Assembly: GCF_007845675.1 (NCBI RefSeq)
Contig: NZ_VOBR01000029.1
Coordinates: forward strand, 62,001-126,000
Source: Lentzea tibetensis
GTDB taxonomy: Bacteria > Actinomycetota > Actinomycetes > Mycobacteriales > Pseudonocardiaceae
Length of the DNA: 64,000 bases
Reading direction: 5' to 3'
Both the position numbers and the translations under genes were made by a program. Every line of letters starts with the position of its first letter. Positions within the stretch are counted from its first letter, which is position 1. Below, one piece after another: positions 34,997 to 44,389 of this stretch. The notes below the pieces were generated by a model. The model was not told the origin of the DNA and did no database searches. It was given only the letters and a program-made list of their open reading frames with translations.

Positions 34997-35010
34997 CGGC
35001 CGAAGGTCCT
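34997..35010 (-). promoter_or_regulatory. DevR/DosR-type box before the Acg-like gene
   Basis: Read on the minus strand, AGGACCTTCGGCCG fits the DosR-type core GGGACCTTCGGCCC at 12 of 14 positions. It ends 37 bp before the Acg start. A box sharing GAGGACCTwCGGC lies at the same distance before the universal stress gene (37449-37462), which supports both being real. Confidence 0.65.
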
Positions 35011-35020
35011 CACTTGCTAG

Positions 35021-36736
<1,716 letters not shown>

Positions 36737-36757
36737 TTCGACCGATCTGGGTTCGTC

Positions 36758-37408
36758 CTACCTGGGCTTGTCCTCGGGCTTGCGGAACTGGCTCGCGAAC
36801 ACGGCCGCCTGCGTGCGGCGTTGCATGCCGAGCTTGGCCAGCAGGTGCGACACGTAGTTCTTCACCGTCTTCTCGGCGAGGAACATGCGCTCGGCGATCT
36901 GCCGGTTCGTGAGGCCCTCACCGATCAGGTCGAGCACCGTGCGCTCCTGCTCGGACAGCATCCGCAGCGGGTCGCCTTCCTCGCGCTCCCTGCGGATCCG
37001 GTTGAGCAGCGCGCTCGTGGTGCGCGCGTCGAGCAGCGACTGCCCGGCGGCGACCGTGCGCACCGCGTTCACCAGGTCCGCGCCGAGGATCTGCTTGAGC
37101 ACGAACCCCGACGCCCCGGCCATGATCGCGTCGAACAGCGCCTCGTCGTCCGCGAACGACGTGAGCATGAGGCACTGGAGCCCCGGCAGCTTGCTGCGCA
37201 GCTCGCGGCACAGCTCGATGCCGTTGCCGTCGGGCAGCCTGATGTCGAGCACGGCCACGTCCGCCTGTGCCGACGGCACCTTGGCCAGCGCCTCGGTGAC
37301 GCTCGCGGCGTCACCGACGACTTCGAGGTCCAGCTCCTCTTCGAGCAGGTCCGCGATGCCGCGGCGGACGATCTCGTGGTCGTCGACGAGGAACACGCGC
37401 GTCACCAT
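36758..37408 (-). CDS. devR: NarL-family response regulator, DevR/DosR-like
   Basis: 216 residues from ATG 37408 (GTG 37417 possible). Receiver: [19 protein letters not shown], phospho-acceptor D in [14 protein letters not shown] in [13 protein letters not shown]. Output: LuxR-type [55 protein letters not shown], almost the mycobacterial DosR helix (K and N of TVKNYV contact DNA there). The likely partner is the convergent GAF kinase; the likely targets are the Acg-like and universal stress genes through the shared boxes. Confidence 0.92.
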   Translation of the reverse strand: MVTRVFLVDDHEIVRRGIADLLEEELDLEVVGDAASVTEALAKVPSAQADVAVLDIRLPDGNGIELCRELRSKLPGLQCLMLTSFADDEALFDAIMAGASGFVLKQILGADLVNAVRTVAAGQSLLDARTTSALLNRIRREREEGDPLRMLSEQERTVLDLIGEGLTNRQIAERMFLAEKTVKNYVSHLLAKLGMQRRTQAAVFASQFRKPEDKPR

Positions 37409-37448
37409 GGACCTCACGGTAGCGCGGTTCGAAGGACCCTGGGAGAAG

Positions 37449-37462
37449 AGGACCTACGGCAC
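37449..37462 (+). promoter_or_regulatory. DevR/DosR-type box before the universal stress gene
   Basis: AGGACCTACGGCAC agrees with the DosR-type core at 11 of 14 positions and shares GAGGACCTwCGGC with the box at 34997-35010. It ends 35 bp before the USP start, the same spacing as on the other side of the island. Confidence 0.65.
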
Positions 37463-37497
37463 GCGGCGCAACGCGTTGGCCCCCTTACGTTGGCATC

Positions 37498-38301
37498 ATG
37501 ACCACATCCGCTCTGCCCGTCGTGGCCGGGGTCGACGGATCGGGATCGGCGTTGGCCGCGGTTGCTTGGGCAGCCCATGCGTGCACGAGGTACCGCTCGC
37601 CGCTGCGCCTCGTGCACGCCTACAGCCTGCCCACGCGCGGCTACCCCGAAGTCATCAGCTCGGCGCGCGAGCTGCGTTCGGCGATGTACGACCAGGGACG
37701 GTTGTGGCTCTCGGACGCCGTCGCGGCGGCCCACTCGGTGTCACCCGATCTGGTGGTGGAGCACGACCTCCGGATGGAGCACTCCGTGCCCACGCTGCTC
37801 GAGGAGTCGGTGCGGGCGCGGCAGATCGTGCTCGGGTCGCGCGGCCTCGGCGGGTTCACCGGCGCACTCGTCGGGTCGACGGCCGTCGCTCTCGCCGCGC
37901 ACGCGTCGTGTCCGGTGGTCGTGGTGCGCGGGGAGTCCGTCGCCGGGCCCGTCGTGGTGGGCGTCGACGTGTCCGCCGGGTCCGACGCCGCACTGGGGTT
38001 CGCGTTCGAGGAGGCTTCGGCGCGCGGCGTGGTGCTCGTCGTCGCGCACGCCGGGGGTGAGGTCGATGGCGTGCTGCAGCGGGTGTCCGGGTGGGGTGAG
38101 AAGTACCCGGATGTCGTCGTGGAGCAGGTGCTGGCGCGGGAACGGCCGGCGCCGCTGCTGTTGCGGCTGGGCGAGAGCGCCGGGTTGCTCGTCGTCGGAT
38201 GCCGGGGGAGGGGCGGGTTCACCGGGCTGCTGCTCGGGTCCACCAGTCAGGCGCTCGTGCACCACGCACCCTGCCCGGTCGCGATCGTCCGTGAACCGTG
38301 A
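37498..38301 (+). CDS. Tandem universal stress protein
   Basis: 267 residues, two UspA domains. The first begins PVVAGVDGSGSALAAVAWA and ends GSRGLGGFTGALVGSTAVALAAHASCPVVVV. The second ends GCRGRGGFTGLLLGSTSQALVHHAPCPVAIV. Both keep the G-2x-G-9x-G-S/T ATP-binding motif. Two-domain USPs are typical members of the mycobacterial DosR regulon. The DevR-type box upstream and the DevR/DevS neighbours make hypoxia- or redox-induced expression likely. A strong palindromic hairpin follows. Confidence 0.93.
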   Translation: MTTSALPVVAGVDGSGSALAAVAWAAHACTRYRSPLRLVHAYSLPTRGYPEVISSARELRSAMYDQGRLWLSDAVAAAHSVSPDLVVEHDLRMEHSVPTLLEESVRARQIVLGSRGLGGFTGALVGSTAVALAAHASCPVVVVRGESVAGPVVVGVDVSAGSDAALGFAFEEASARGVVLVVAHAGGEVDGVLQRVSGWGEKYPDVVVEQVLARERPAPLLLRLGESAGLLVVGCRGRGGFTGLLLGSTSQALVHHAPCPVAIVREP

Positions 38302-38339
38302 GCGAGGTGACCGAAACTTCGCCCGGTCACCGCGCTCAC

Positions 38340-38392
38340 GCCGTCAGGGGCACCCTCGTGACGTCTTCCGTCGCGAGGGTGCCCCTGACGGC
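38340..38392. terminator. Long hairpin, copy 1 of a repeated palindrome
   Basis: A 24-bp stem with one wobble position and a 5-base loop (TCTTC). Its arms contain GCCGTCAGGGGCACCCTCG and the complement. It lies between the USP and yceI stops (convergent), so it is placed as a bidirectional terminator. The same core recurs at 50458-50507. Confidence 0.75.
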
Positions 38393-38406
38393 ACTGGAGC
38401 TGCGGT

Positions 38407-38961
38407 TCAGGACTTGATGGCGGAGATCTCGAACTCGAGGACGACCTTCTCGCCCACCAGGACGCCGCCGGTCTCGAGCGCGGCGTTCCACGTCACGCCG
38501 AAGTCCTTGCGGTTGATCGTGGTCGAGCCCTCGAAGCCGACGCGGGTGTTGCCGAACGGGTCCTTGGCCACGCCCTCGAAGGTGAAGTCGATGGACAGGC
38601 CGCGGGTGACGTCCTTGATGGTCAGGTCACCGGTCAGCCGGAACGTGGTCTCGTCGATCTGCTCGGCGGCCGTGGAGACGAACTTGATCTCCGGGTACTG
38701 GTCGGCCGCGAGGAAGTCGTTGTTGCGCAGGTGCTCGTCGCGCTGAGCCTGGCGGGTGTCGATGCTGGCGACCTTCAGCACGACCTGGGCCGAGGTCGCC
38801 GCGGGGTTGTCACCGTCGATGCTGATCTTGCCGTCGAACTCGTTGAAGGCGCCACGAACCTTGGTGACCATCGCGTGTCGCGCCACGAACCCGATGCGGG
38901 AGTGCGCGGCGTCGATGACGTAGTCGCCGGTCAGTTCGGAGAGGTTGGTGGCCGTGGTCAT
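38407..38961 (-). CDS. YceI-family lipid-binding protein
   Basis: 184 residues from ATG 38961 with GGAAGGA six bases upstream. The YceI lipocalin-like pattern: GDYVIDAAHSRIGFVARHAMVTKVRGAF, VVLKVASIDTRQAQRDEHLRNNDFL, FRLTGDLTIKDVTRGLSID, NRKDFGVTWN. Members bind polyprenoid or amphiphilic molecules. There is no signal peptide here, unlike E. coli YceI, so it is cytosolic. It is divergent from the MarR gene and is its likely target. Confidence 0.93.
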   Translation of the reverse strand: MTTATNLSELTGDYVIDAAHSRIGFVARHAMVTKVRGAFNEFDGKISIDGDNPAATSAQVVLKVASIDTRQAQRDEHLRNNDFLAADQYPEIKFVSTAAEQIDETTFRLTGDLTIKDVTRGLSIDFTFEGVAKDPFGNTRVGFEGSTTINRKDFGVTWNAALETGGVLVGEKVVLEFEISAIKS

Positions 38962-38987
38962 GTCGTGTCCTTCCGGGACGCTTCGTT

Positions 38988-39028
38988 GATGTGTCACCTA
39001 CATTGCCACCAACATGGGTGATGTGTCA
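38988..39028. promoter_or_regulatory. Direct repeats in the yceI/marR intergenic region
   Basis: GATGTGTCA occurs at 38988-38996 and 39020-39028, 32 bp apart (three helical turns). On the minus strand the second copy contains a -35-like TTGACA for yceI. The spacing and position suggest a MarR-type binding region controlling both genes. Confidence 0.45.
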
Positions 39029-39050
39029 ACTATTCCGGTACACTGGTGGA

Positions 39051-39527
39051 GTGACGCAGGAGACTCGATGGCTGGACGCCGGTCAGCAGCAGGCGTGGCG
39101 TGCGTACCTGCGGATGCAGGGTGAGCTGAACGCGCGGCTGAGCCGGGACCTGCAGGCGAACTCCGACCTGTCGATGGCCGACTTCGCCGTGCTCGTGCAC
39201 CTGACCGACGTGCCGGACGGGCGCGTCCGGGTGCTGGAGCTCGCGCGGAACCTGCACTGGGAGAAGAGCCGCATCTCGCACCACATCGGCCGCATGGAGA
39301 AGCGCGGCCTCGTGCGGCGGGAGAACTGCCGGTCGGACGGGCGCGGCGCGTTCGTCGTGCTGACCGACGAGGGGCGCGAGGCGATCGAGGCCGCCGCGCC
39401 GCGGCACGTCGAGCAGGTGCGCGAGCTGATGTTCGACAACCTCACCGACGAGGAGGTCGCCGTGCTCGCCCGGATCTCGCAGCGGGTGGTCGACAAGCTG
39501 ACGACCGCGTGCGACGAGCCGGCCTAG
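39051..39527 (+). CDS. MarR-family transcriptional regulator
   Basis: 158 residues from GTG 39051. Winged helix: LSMADFAVLVHLTDVPDGRVRVLELARNLHWEKSRISHHIGRMEKRGLVRRENCRSDGRGAFVVLTDEGREAIE, the usual MarR recognition helix and beta-wing. One Cys (ENCRSDGR) lies in the wing, where redox-sensing MarR proteins can carry a reactive Cys. Probably a repressor of yceI, released by an oxidant or a phenolic ligand (inference). Confidence 0.92.
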   Translation: MTQETRWLDAGQQQAWRAYLRMQGELNARLSRDLQANSDLSMADFAVLVHLTDVPDGRVRVLELARNLHWEKSRISHHIGRMEKRGLVRRENCRSDGRGAFVVLTDEGREAIEAAAPRHVEQVRELMFDNLTDEEVAVLARISQRVVDKLTTACDEPA

Positions 39528-39553
39528 CGCAGTCGGCTCAGCGCGCAGGCGGC

Positions 39554-40507
39554 TCAGCGGCAGGCGAACGAGCGGCGGTAGTCGCTCGGTGGCACGCCCA
39601 CCACGCGGTGGAAGTGGTGCCTCAGCAGCGCCGCCGTCCCGAACCCGCACTCGGTGGCGACCTCGTCGATGCCGATCGTGGTCTCCTCCAGCAGCTTGCG
39701 GGCGTGCAGCACGCGCTGCATGGTCAGCCACTTGTTGGGGGTCGTGCCGGTCTCGGCGACGAACCTGCGCGCGAACGTCCGCTCGGACATGTTGGCCTGC
39801 CGCGCGAGTGACGCGACGGTGTGGTCCGCGGACAGCGACTTGAGCGTCGACTCCAGCACGGGCTCGAGGCTGTCGCCGGTGCACTCGGGGATGGGCAGCT
39901 CGACGAACTGCCGCTGACCGCCGTCGCGCTGCGGCGCCACGACCATGCGGCGGGCGATCGCGGTCGCCGCCTTGGTGCCCAGCTCGCGCCGCACGAGGTG
40001 CAGGCACGCGTCGATGCCCGCCGCGGTGCCCGCGCTGGTGATGATGTCGCCGTCGTCGACGAACAGCACGTCCGGATCGAGCTTGGCGAGCGGGAAGCGC
40101 TGGCGGAACATCTCGGTCTCGCGCCAGTGCGTGGTGCAGTGGCGACCGTCGAGCAGGCCGGCCGCGCCGAGCAGGAACGCGCCGCTGCACACCGACAGCG
40201 CGGTCGTCTTCGTGCCGTGCAGCTCCTGCAGCGCGCGCACGACCGCGGGTGGGTAGTCGTCGCGGATCCGGGCGGCGGGCAGTGCGATGAGGTCGGCGTC
40301 CTGGAGTGCGTCGAGTCCCAGCGCGGGCGTCAGCGCGACGCCGGGGATGGAGGTCGGCACGGGTTCGCCGGGGTGCTCACCGCACACGCGGAACTCGATC
40401 GGCGGCACTCCGTCGCTGGTCCGGTCGATGCCGAACACCTCGCAGAGCAGGCCGAACTCGAAAGGCGCGACGCCTTCGATCAAGGGAACCGCCACCGAAC
40501 GAAGCAT
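39554..40507 (-). CDS. GlxA-type AraC-family regulator (DJ-1/PfpI plus HTH)
   Basis: 317 residues. N-terminal DJ-1/PfpI-like domain (PLIEGVAPFEFGLLCEVFGID; nucleophile-elbow C in ALSVCSGAFLLGAAGLLDG), C-terminal AraC HTH (TVASLARQANMSERTFARRFVAETGTTPNKWL...VATECGFGTAALLRHHFHRVVGVPPSDYRRSF). This architecture matches GlxA-like regulators of catabolic or developmental genes. The target is not evident, but the short membrane-protein gene is divergent from it. Confidence 0.93.
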   Translation of the reverse strand: MLRSVAVPLIEGVAPFEFGLLCEVFGIDRTSDGVPPIEFRVCGEHPGEPVPTSIPGVALTPALGLDALQDADLIALPAARIRDDYPPAVVRALQELHGTKTTALSVCSGAFLLGAAGLLDGRHCTTHWRETEMFRQRFPLAKLDPDVLFVDDGDIITSAGTAAGIDACLHLVRRELGTKAATAIARRMVVAPQRDGGQRQFVELPIPECTGDSLEPVLESTLKSLSADHTVASLARQANMSERTFARRFVAETGTTPNKWLTMQRVLHARKLLEETTIGIDEVATECGFGTAALLRHHFHRVVGVPPSDYRRSFACR

Positions 40508-40578
40508 GGCAGAATATTAGCGCACATCGACAGATCTGCCACTGTTGGCGGGATGTCGTCGAGCGCAAACTTACTGCC

Positions 40579-40728
40579 ATGACTACCGCAGCAGTTCTCC
40601 TCCTCATCGCAGTTGTCGCCCTCTGGCTGAACGCTCACCGCGACCGTTCGGCCGGGCTGGCGGGGTCTTCGGACGTCGTCGATCGTGATCGCGAGCGGGT
40701 GCGCGCCGACATCCACGCCCTGATCTGA
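40579..40728 (+). CDS. Short single-helix membrane protein
   Basis: 49 residues: one N-terminal helix (VLLLIAVVALWLNA) and a charged cytosolic tail. No ribosome site is convincing, and no family is recognised. It may be real because the frame is open with good actinobacterial codon use and it is divergent from the GlxA-type regulator. Confidence 0.45.
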   Translation: MTTAAVLLLIAVVALWLNAHRDRSAGLAGSSDVVDRDRERVRADIHALI

Positions 40729-40778
40729 CCTTCCCGTGTACGTCACCGGACGGATGTCTGCGTCGATCACCACCGCCA

Positions 40779-40801
40779 GTGTGGTCCACCTAGGACCACA
40801 C
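40779..40801. promoter_or_regulatory. 9-bp inverted repeat before the DUF6328-like gene
   Basis: GTGTGGTCC-ACCTA-GGACCACAC is perfect, centred 31 bp before the ATG. It is placed as an operator over the promoter, though it could also terminate the short upstream gene. Confidence 0.5.
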
Positions 40802-40820
40802 ACGGCGGAGGCGACTGACC

Positions 40821-41417
40821 ATGGTCAGCAGGATCGACGAGTACGACCGGTGGAACGCGATCGCGCGCAATGAGACACCGACCCAGCAGCTCGACCGCAG
40901 CTACGCGGAGATCCTGCAGGAGGTCCGGGTCGCGCAGACCGGCGTTCAGCTGCTGCTGGCGTTCCTGCTGACGCTCGCGTTCACCCCCGCGTTCGGCCAG
41001 TTCACCGGCTTCCAGCGCGACCTGTACGTCGCAGGCCTCGTGCTCGGCGCGTCGAGCACCGCGCTCCTCATCGCCCCCGCGTCCTTCCACCGCGTGGTCT
41101 TCCGCAAGCGGCTCAAGAAAGAGCTCGTGCGCGCCTCCAACCGGTTCGCGACCGGCGGGCTGTTCCTGCTGATGCTCGCGCTCGCGACGTCGCTGATGCT
41201 CATCCTGGACGTCGTGCTCAGCACACCGATCGCCGTCTGGATCACCACAGGGCTGCTCGGCTGGTTCAGCATCTGGTGGTACGTCGTCCCGTTGTGCTTC
41301 CGGGTGCTAGCCCGCCACGACTCCCCGGCGCACGGCCTCCCGTGTGATGTCGGTGCGGGATCGGACGCCCAGCTTCGCGAGCACGTGGGACACGTGAGTG
41401 GCAACGGTGCGTCGTGA
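40821..41417 (+). CDS. DUF6328-like membrane protein
   Basis: 198 residues with about four helices. The pattern RWNAIARNETPTQQLDRSYAEILQEVRVAQTGVQLLLAFLLTLAF...TGFQRDLYVAGLV...ALLIAPASFHRVVFRKRLKKELV is the DUF6328 family (sometimes labelled sodium/proton antiporter without proof). The last ~38 residues look non-conserved and run 111 bp into the convergent LAL gene. That overlap is long and could reflect a lost stop codon. Confidence 0.85.
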   Translation: MVSRIDEYDRWNAIARNETPTQQLDRSYAEILQEVRVAQTGVQLLLAFLLTLAFTPAFGQFTGFQRDLYVAGLVLGASSTALLIAPASFHRVVFRKRLKKELVRASNRFATGGLFLLMLALATSLMLILDVVLSTPIAVWITTGLLGWFSIWWYVVPLCFRVLARHDSPAHGLPCDVGAGSDAQLREHVGHVSGNGAS

Positions 41418-44066
41418 CAGGAACAGGTGTTCACCGATCTGCTGGTTCGACAACCCCTGCACGACCAGTTCGGTGATGCGCTGCTCGGCCGGCGTCAGGC
41501 TCTCCCACCCGTGGCGGGCCCGCCGGTGCTTGACCTGCGGCCCGCGCCGGATTCCGTGCTCCCGCATGTGGGACAGCAGCGCCAGCGCGTCCCACTCGGC
41601 GCCCAGCTCCGTGTAGAGCTCGATCGCCTGGGTCATCGCCGCCCGCGCCTCCACCTTGGCTTCGGACGCGGCCAGCAGCAGCGCCGCGGACGCCAGGGCT
41701 TCCGCCGCCCGCGCGGGCAACCCGGCCTCCCCGTAGGTGTCGGCGGCCCGGATCAGCTCGTCGGGAGAACCGTCCAGCAACGCCCGGCAGTGCACCGCGG
41801 CGGCCCGACGGTGCGCCACGTCCAGCTTGTCCGCCAACGACTCCGCGTACGAGGCGGCGAAGCGCGCGAGGTCCAGATCGCCCACCTGGACGGCCAGCCG
41901 CACCGCGTCCGGCAGCAGCTCGTCGACGACCACATCGCCGTAGACACCCGGCCGCAGCACCTCCAGAGCACCCGCGAGGTCACCTTCCTGTTCCAGCTGA
42001 AGGCTTCTGGCGAGAGTGACCGTGATGACCACGATCCCGTTGTCCTCGCCTGCCGCGTTGAGGTGCTTGCGCGCCGACTTCGCGTCACCTCGGTGCAGGT
42101 TGATCAGCGCGGCCACGCCGCGGTCGGTCGAGCAGACCCGCGGGTCCTTGACGTCGTCGCCGAGCAGGTCGACCTCGACCAGGGCGTCGTCCCACTCGCC
42201 GGTGTAGAGGAGCACTTGCCCCAGTGCGCTCTGCGCCTGGGCGAGCCGGACGATGTTGCCCGCCGCATCGGCGGCGTGCCGCACGGCGCGTGCGGCTTCC
42301 ACGGCTTCCTCGCGGCGGTCCAGGTCGTCGAGCACCAGCGCGCGGTTGATCTGCAACAGCAGCCGGAGATCACCGGTGCCGTCGGCTGCGGACGCGACCG
42401 CGAGTGCCTGGTCCAGCAGGATCAGCGCGGAGTGCATCGCGTTGCGAACGATCGCCACGATCGCGCGCACGTGCAGCGCCCAGCTGATGGTGCCGCGATC
42501 CGCGCAGGCGGTTGCTTCCTCGAAGGCGTCCGCCGCCGCCTTCTGCGCTGAGTCCAGGTCACCCAGGTCGAAGTGAGCCCGCGCGGCCAGCACCAGCAAC
42601 CTGGCGAGGTCGCGCCCGGACGTGCCGGGCATGGCCCGGTCGAGGTCGGCGAGCGATTCCTCGGAGCGGCCGGTGAGGCTGCGGCACTGCGCGAGCGTCC
42701 AGTGCAGGTCGACCGGAACCACGTCCGCGAGCGCCAGACCGGCGACCGCGCACTCCTCGGCCTTCTCGTGGTCGCCCGCGCGGAAGTGCGCGTCCGCGAG
42801 CAGGCTCAGCAGTCGTTCCCGTTGCGGCACCGAGACGTCCGTGTCGACGACCCGGCCGAGCAGGTCGATCGCGGCGTCCGGTGCGTGGCCCACCAGCTCC
42901 TGCCCGTGCCGCACGAGCCACGGCACGACCCAGGCATCGGTGTCCTGCGCTGCGAGCAGCTGCACCACTACGCGTTCCGGTTCGGCTTCGGCCTCGGCGA
43001 GCTCGCGCGCCGCCTCCAGGTGCCATGCGGAGCGCGCCGCGTGCGGCACCTCGTCGTAGAGAGCCGTGCGCACCAGGCCGTGCCGGAACGCCAGCGCCTC
43101 GCCGGAGTCGACCAGGACCCCGGCCGCGATCGCCTCCTGGAACGAGGGCAGCAGCTCCGACACCCGGCGCCGTTGCACCACCGCGAGGTCGGACACCCGG
43201 AACTCCTGACCGAGCATCGCGGCTGCGGCGAGCACGGTTCTGGTGTCCTGGCTGACGAATCCGAGGCGGTCCGCGATCGCGCTGGACAACGAGTCCGGCA
43301 CCTGGGTGCTGATCAGCCGGGCGTTCCCGTCGACCACCTCGACCGAGCCGCTGCGCACCAGTGCCTCGGCCAGCTCGACGACGTACATCGGGTTGCCACC
43401 GGCCCCCGCGGCCAGCTTCCGCAACGCCTTGTCCGGCGTGCCGCCGAAGATGTACCCGAGCAGGTCCGCCACCGCCGACGCGGGGAGCGTGCCCAGCCGC
43501 ACCCGATGCACACCTGTGCGGCGCAACGCGATCAGCTCGTCCCGCTGCGGGATCGGCCGGGCCGCGCCGAGCAGCAGCAGTGGCTGCTGCGCGACGAGCC
43601 CGGCCAGCCTGCGCCACACCGCGATCGTCGCCGAGTCCGCCCACTGGAGCTCGTCGACGACCAGTACGAGCGGGCCGTCCGCGCACAGCTTCTCGACCCG
43701 TTCGATGAGGTGCTCCGCCGTGGCCGCGACGAGGTCCGAACCCGCCGCGTCACCGCGGCTGCCCAAGAGTTCGGAGCGAGACGTGCCGAGTGCGTCCACC
43801 AAGGGCTGCAAGGGAAGGACTCGGCCGAGCTCGTGGCCGGCGCCCCAGCGGATCTGGGCGTCGGCGATCGCGGTGACGGACTTGAGGAGCGTGGTCTTGC
43901 CGATGCCGGGGTCGCCTTCGAGTAGCACGGCGTCGCCGCGCCCTCTGGAGAGATCCTCCACACGCCTGGCGAGGCCGGTCAGTTCGCGGTCACGGCCGAC
44001 GAGCCGCAACGCGTTTGGTTGCACCTCGGGGAGGTTACAAGCAGGCCCGCAGGGGAACAAGACCAT
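41307..44066 (-). CDS. LAL-type LuxR-family regulator (large ATP-binding)
   Basis: 919 residues from GTG/ATG 44066; GTG 44024 (VQPNALRLVGRDREL) is an alternative start closer to the domain. N-terminal AAA domain with Walker A EGDPGIGKTTLLKS and Walker B LVLVVDELQWADS, a long TPR-like middle (~400-830), and a C-terminal LuxR HTH (LTPAEQRITELVVQGLSNQQIGEHLFLSRRTVATHVSHVLAKLGVRSRTDI). LAL proteins activate sugar or antibiotic genes on binding an inducer. It is divergent from the small secreted peptide gene; that gene is a candidate target or signal (inference). Confidence 0.92.
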   Translation of the reverse strand: MVLFPCGPACNLPEVQPNALRLVGRDRELTGLARRVEDLSRGRGDAVLLEGDPGIGKTTLLKSVTAIADAQIRWGAGHELGRVLPLQPLVDALGTSRSELLGSRGDAAGSDLVAATAEHLIERVEKLCADGPLVLVVDELQWADSATIAVWRRLAGLVAQQPLLLLGAARPIPQRDELIALRRTGVHRVRLGTLPASAVADLLGYIFGGTPDKALRKLAAGAGGNPMYVVELAEALVRSGSVEVVDGNARLISTQVPDSLSSAIADRLGFVSQDTRTVLAAAAMLGQEFRVSDLAVVQRRRVSELLPSFQEAIAAGVLVDSGEALAFRHGLVRTALYDEVPHAARSAWHLEAARELAEAEAEPERVVVQLLAAQDTDAWVVPWLVRHGQELVGHAPDAAIDLLGRVVDTDVSVPQRERLLSLLADAHFRAGDHEKAEECAVAGLALADVVPVDLHWTLAQCRSLTGRSEESLADLDRAMPGTSGRDLARLLVLAARAHFDLGDLDSAQKAAADAFEEATACADRGTISWALHVRAIVAIVRNAMHSALILLDQALAVASAADGTGDLRLLLQINRALVLDDLDRREEAVEAARAVRHAADAAGNIVRLAQAQSALGQVLLYTGEWDDALVEVDLLGDDVKDPRVCSTDRGVAALINLHRGDAKSARKHLNAAGEDNGIVVITVTLARSLQLEQEGDLAGALEVLRPGVYGDVVVDELLPDAVRLAVQVGDLDLARFAASYAESLADKLDVAHRRAAAVHCRALLDGSPDELIRAADTYGEAGLPARAAEALASAALLLAASEAKVEARAAMTQAIELYTELGAEWDALALLSHMREHGIRRGPQVKHRRARHGWESLTPAEQRITELVVQGLSNQQIGEHLFLSRRTVATHVSHVLAKLGVRSRTDITREAVRRGVVAG

Positions 44067-44070
44067 TCAC

Positions 44071-44105
44071 CCGAATAGCCAGTGTGCTGGAAGAGTTCTA
44101 TTCGG
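44071..44105. promoter_or_regulatory. Nested inverted repeat upstream of the LAL gene
   Basis: CCGAATAG (44071-44078) pairs with CTATTCGG (44098-44105), enclosing a second repeat CCAG-TGTG-CTGG (44079-44090). It begins 5 bp upstream of the LAL start in an AT-richer region, so it could be a self-operator or leader hairpin. Confidence 0.4.
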
Positions 44106-44251
44106 TGCCAGTTCGACATTAGCCGGTGGGTGTTTACCTGTTCGTTGTACTTCGTTCTATCCAAACTATTGTTTTGACCTCATACTGATCCGACCAACGG
44201 TTGCCCACCGATGGCGCACACCTTCGCCCCGCATATTGACGGAGGTTTCTC

Positions 44252-44389
44252 ATGCGACCCGTCCGACTCCTCGTGTTGGCTGCTGCGATCGCAGCCGGAC
44301 TCGCCGCTTCCCCCGCCATTGCCGCTGCTACTGACACTACTCCATCCGCGCCGGTTGTGATCGCCGAAGGTCACACACCGTACAACTAA
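44252..44389 (+). CDS. Small secreted peptide precursor
   Basis: 45 residues from ATG 44252, preceded by GGAGG at eight bases. The first ~25 residues are a clear Sec signal peptide (MRPVRLLVLAAAIAAGLA...SPAIAAA). Cleavage after the AxA motif leaves a peptide of about 20 residues, ATDTTPSAPVVIAEGHTPYN. There is no Cys, so it is not a disulfide or lanthionine peptide. It is divergent from the LAL regulator and convergent with the citrate synthase gene, overlapping its last 4 bp. A signalling or surface role is possible; nothing in the sequence decides it. Confidence 0.65.
   Translation: MRPVRLLVLAAAIAAGLAASPAIAAATDTTPSAPVVIAEGHTPYN

Noticed and set aside
40779-40801. DevR/DosR box
   Set aside because: The half-sites are GGTCC...GGACC, the reverse orientation of the DosR-type GGAC...GTCC core.
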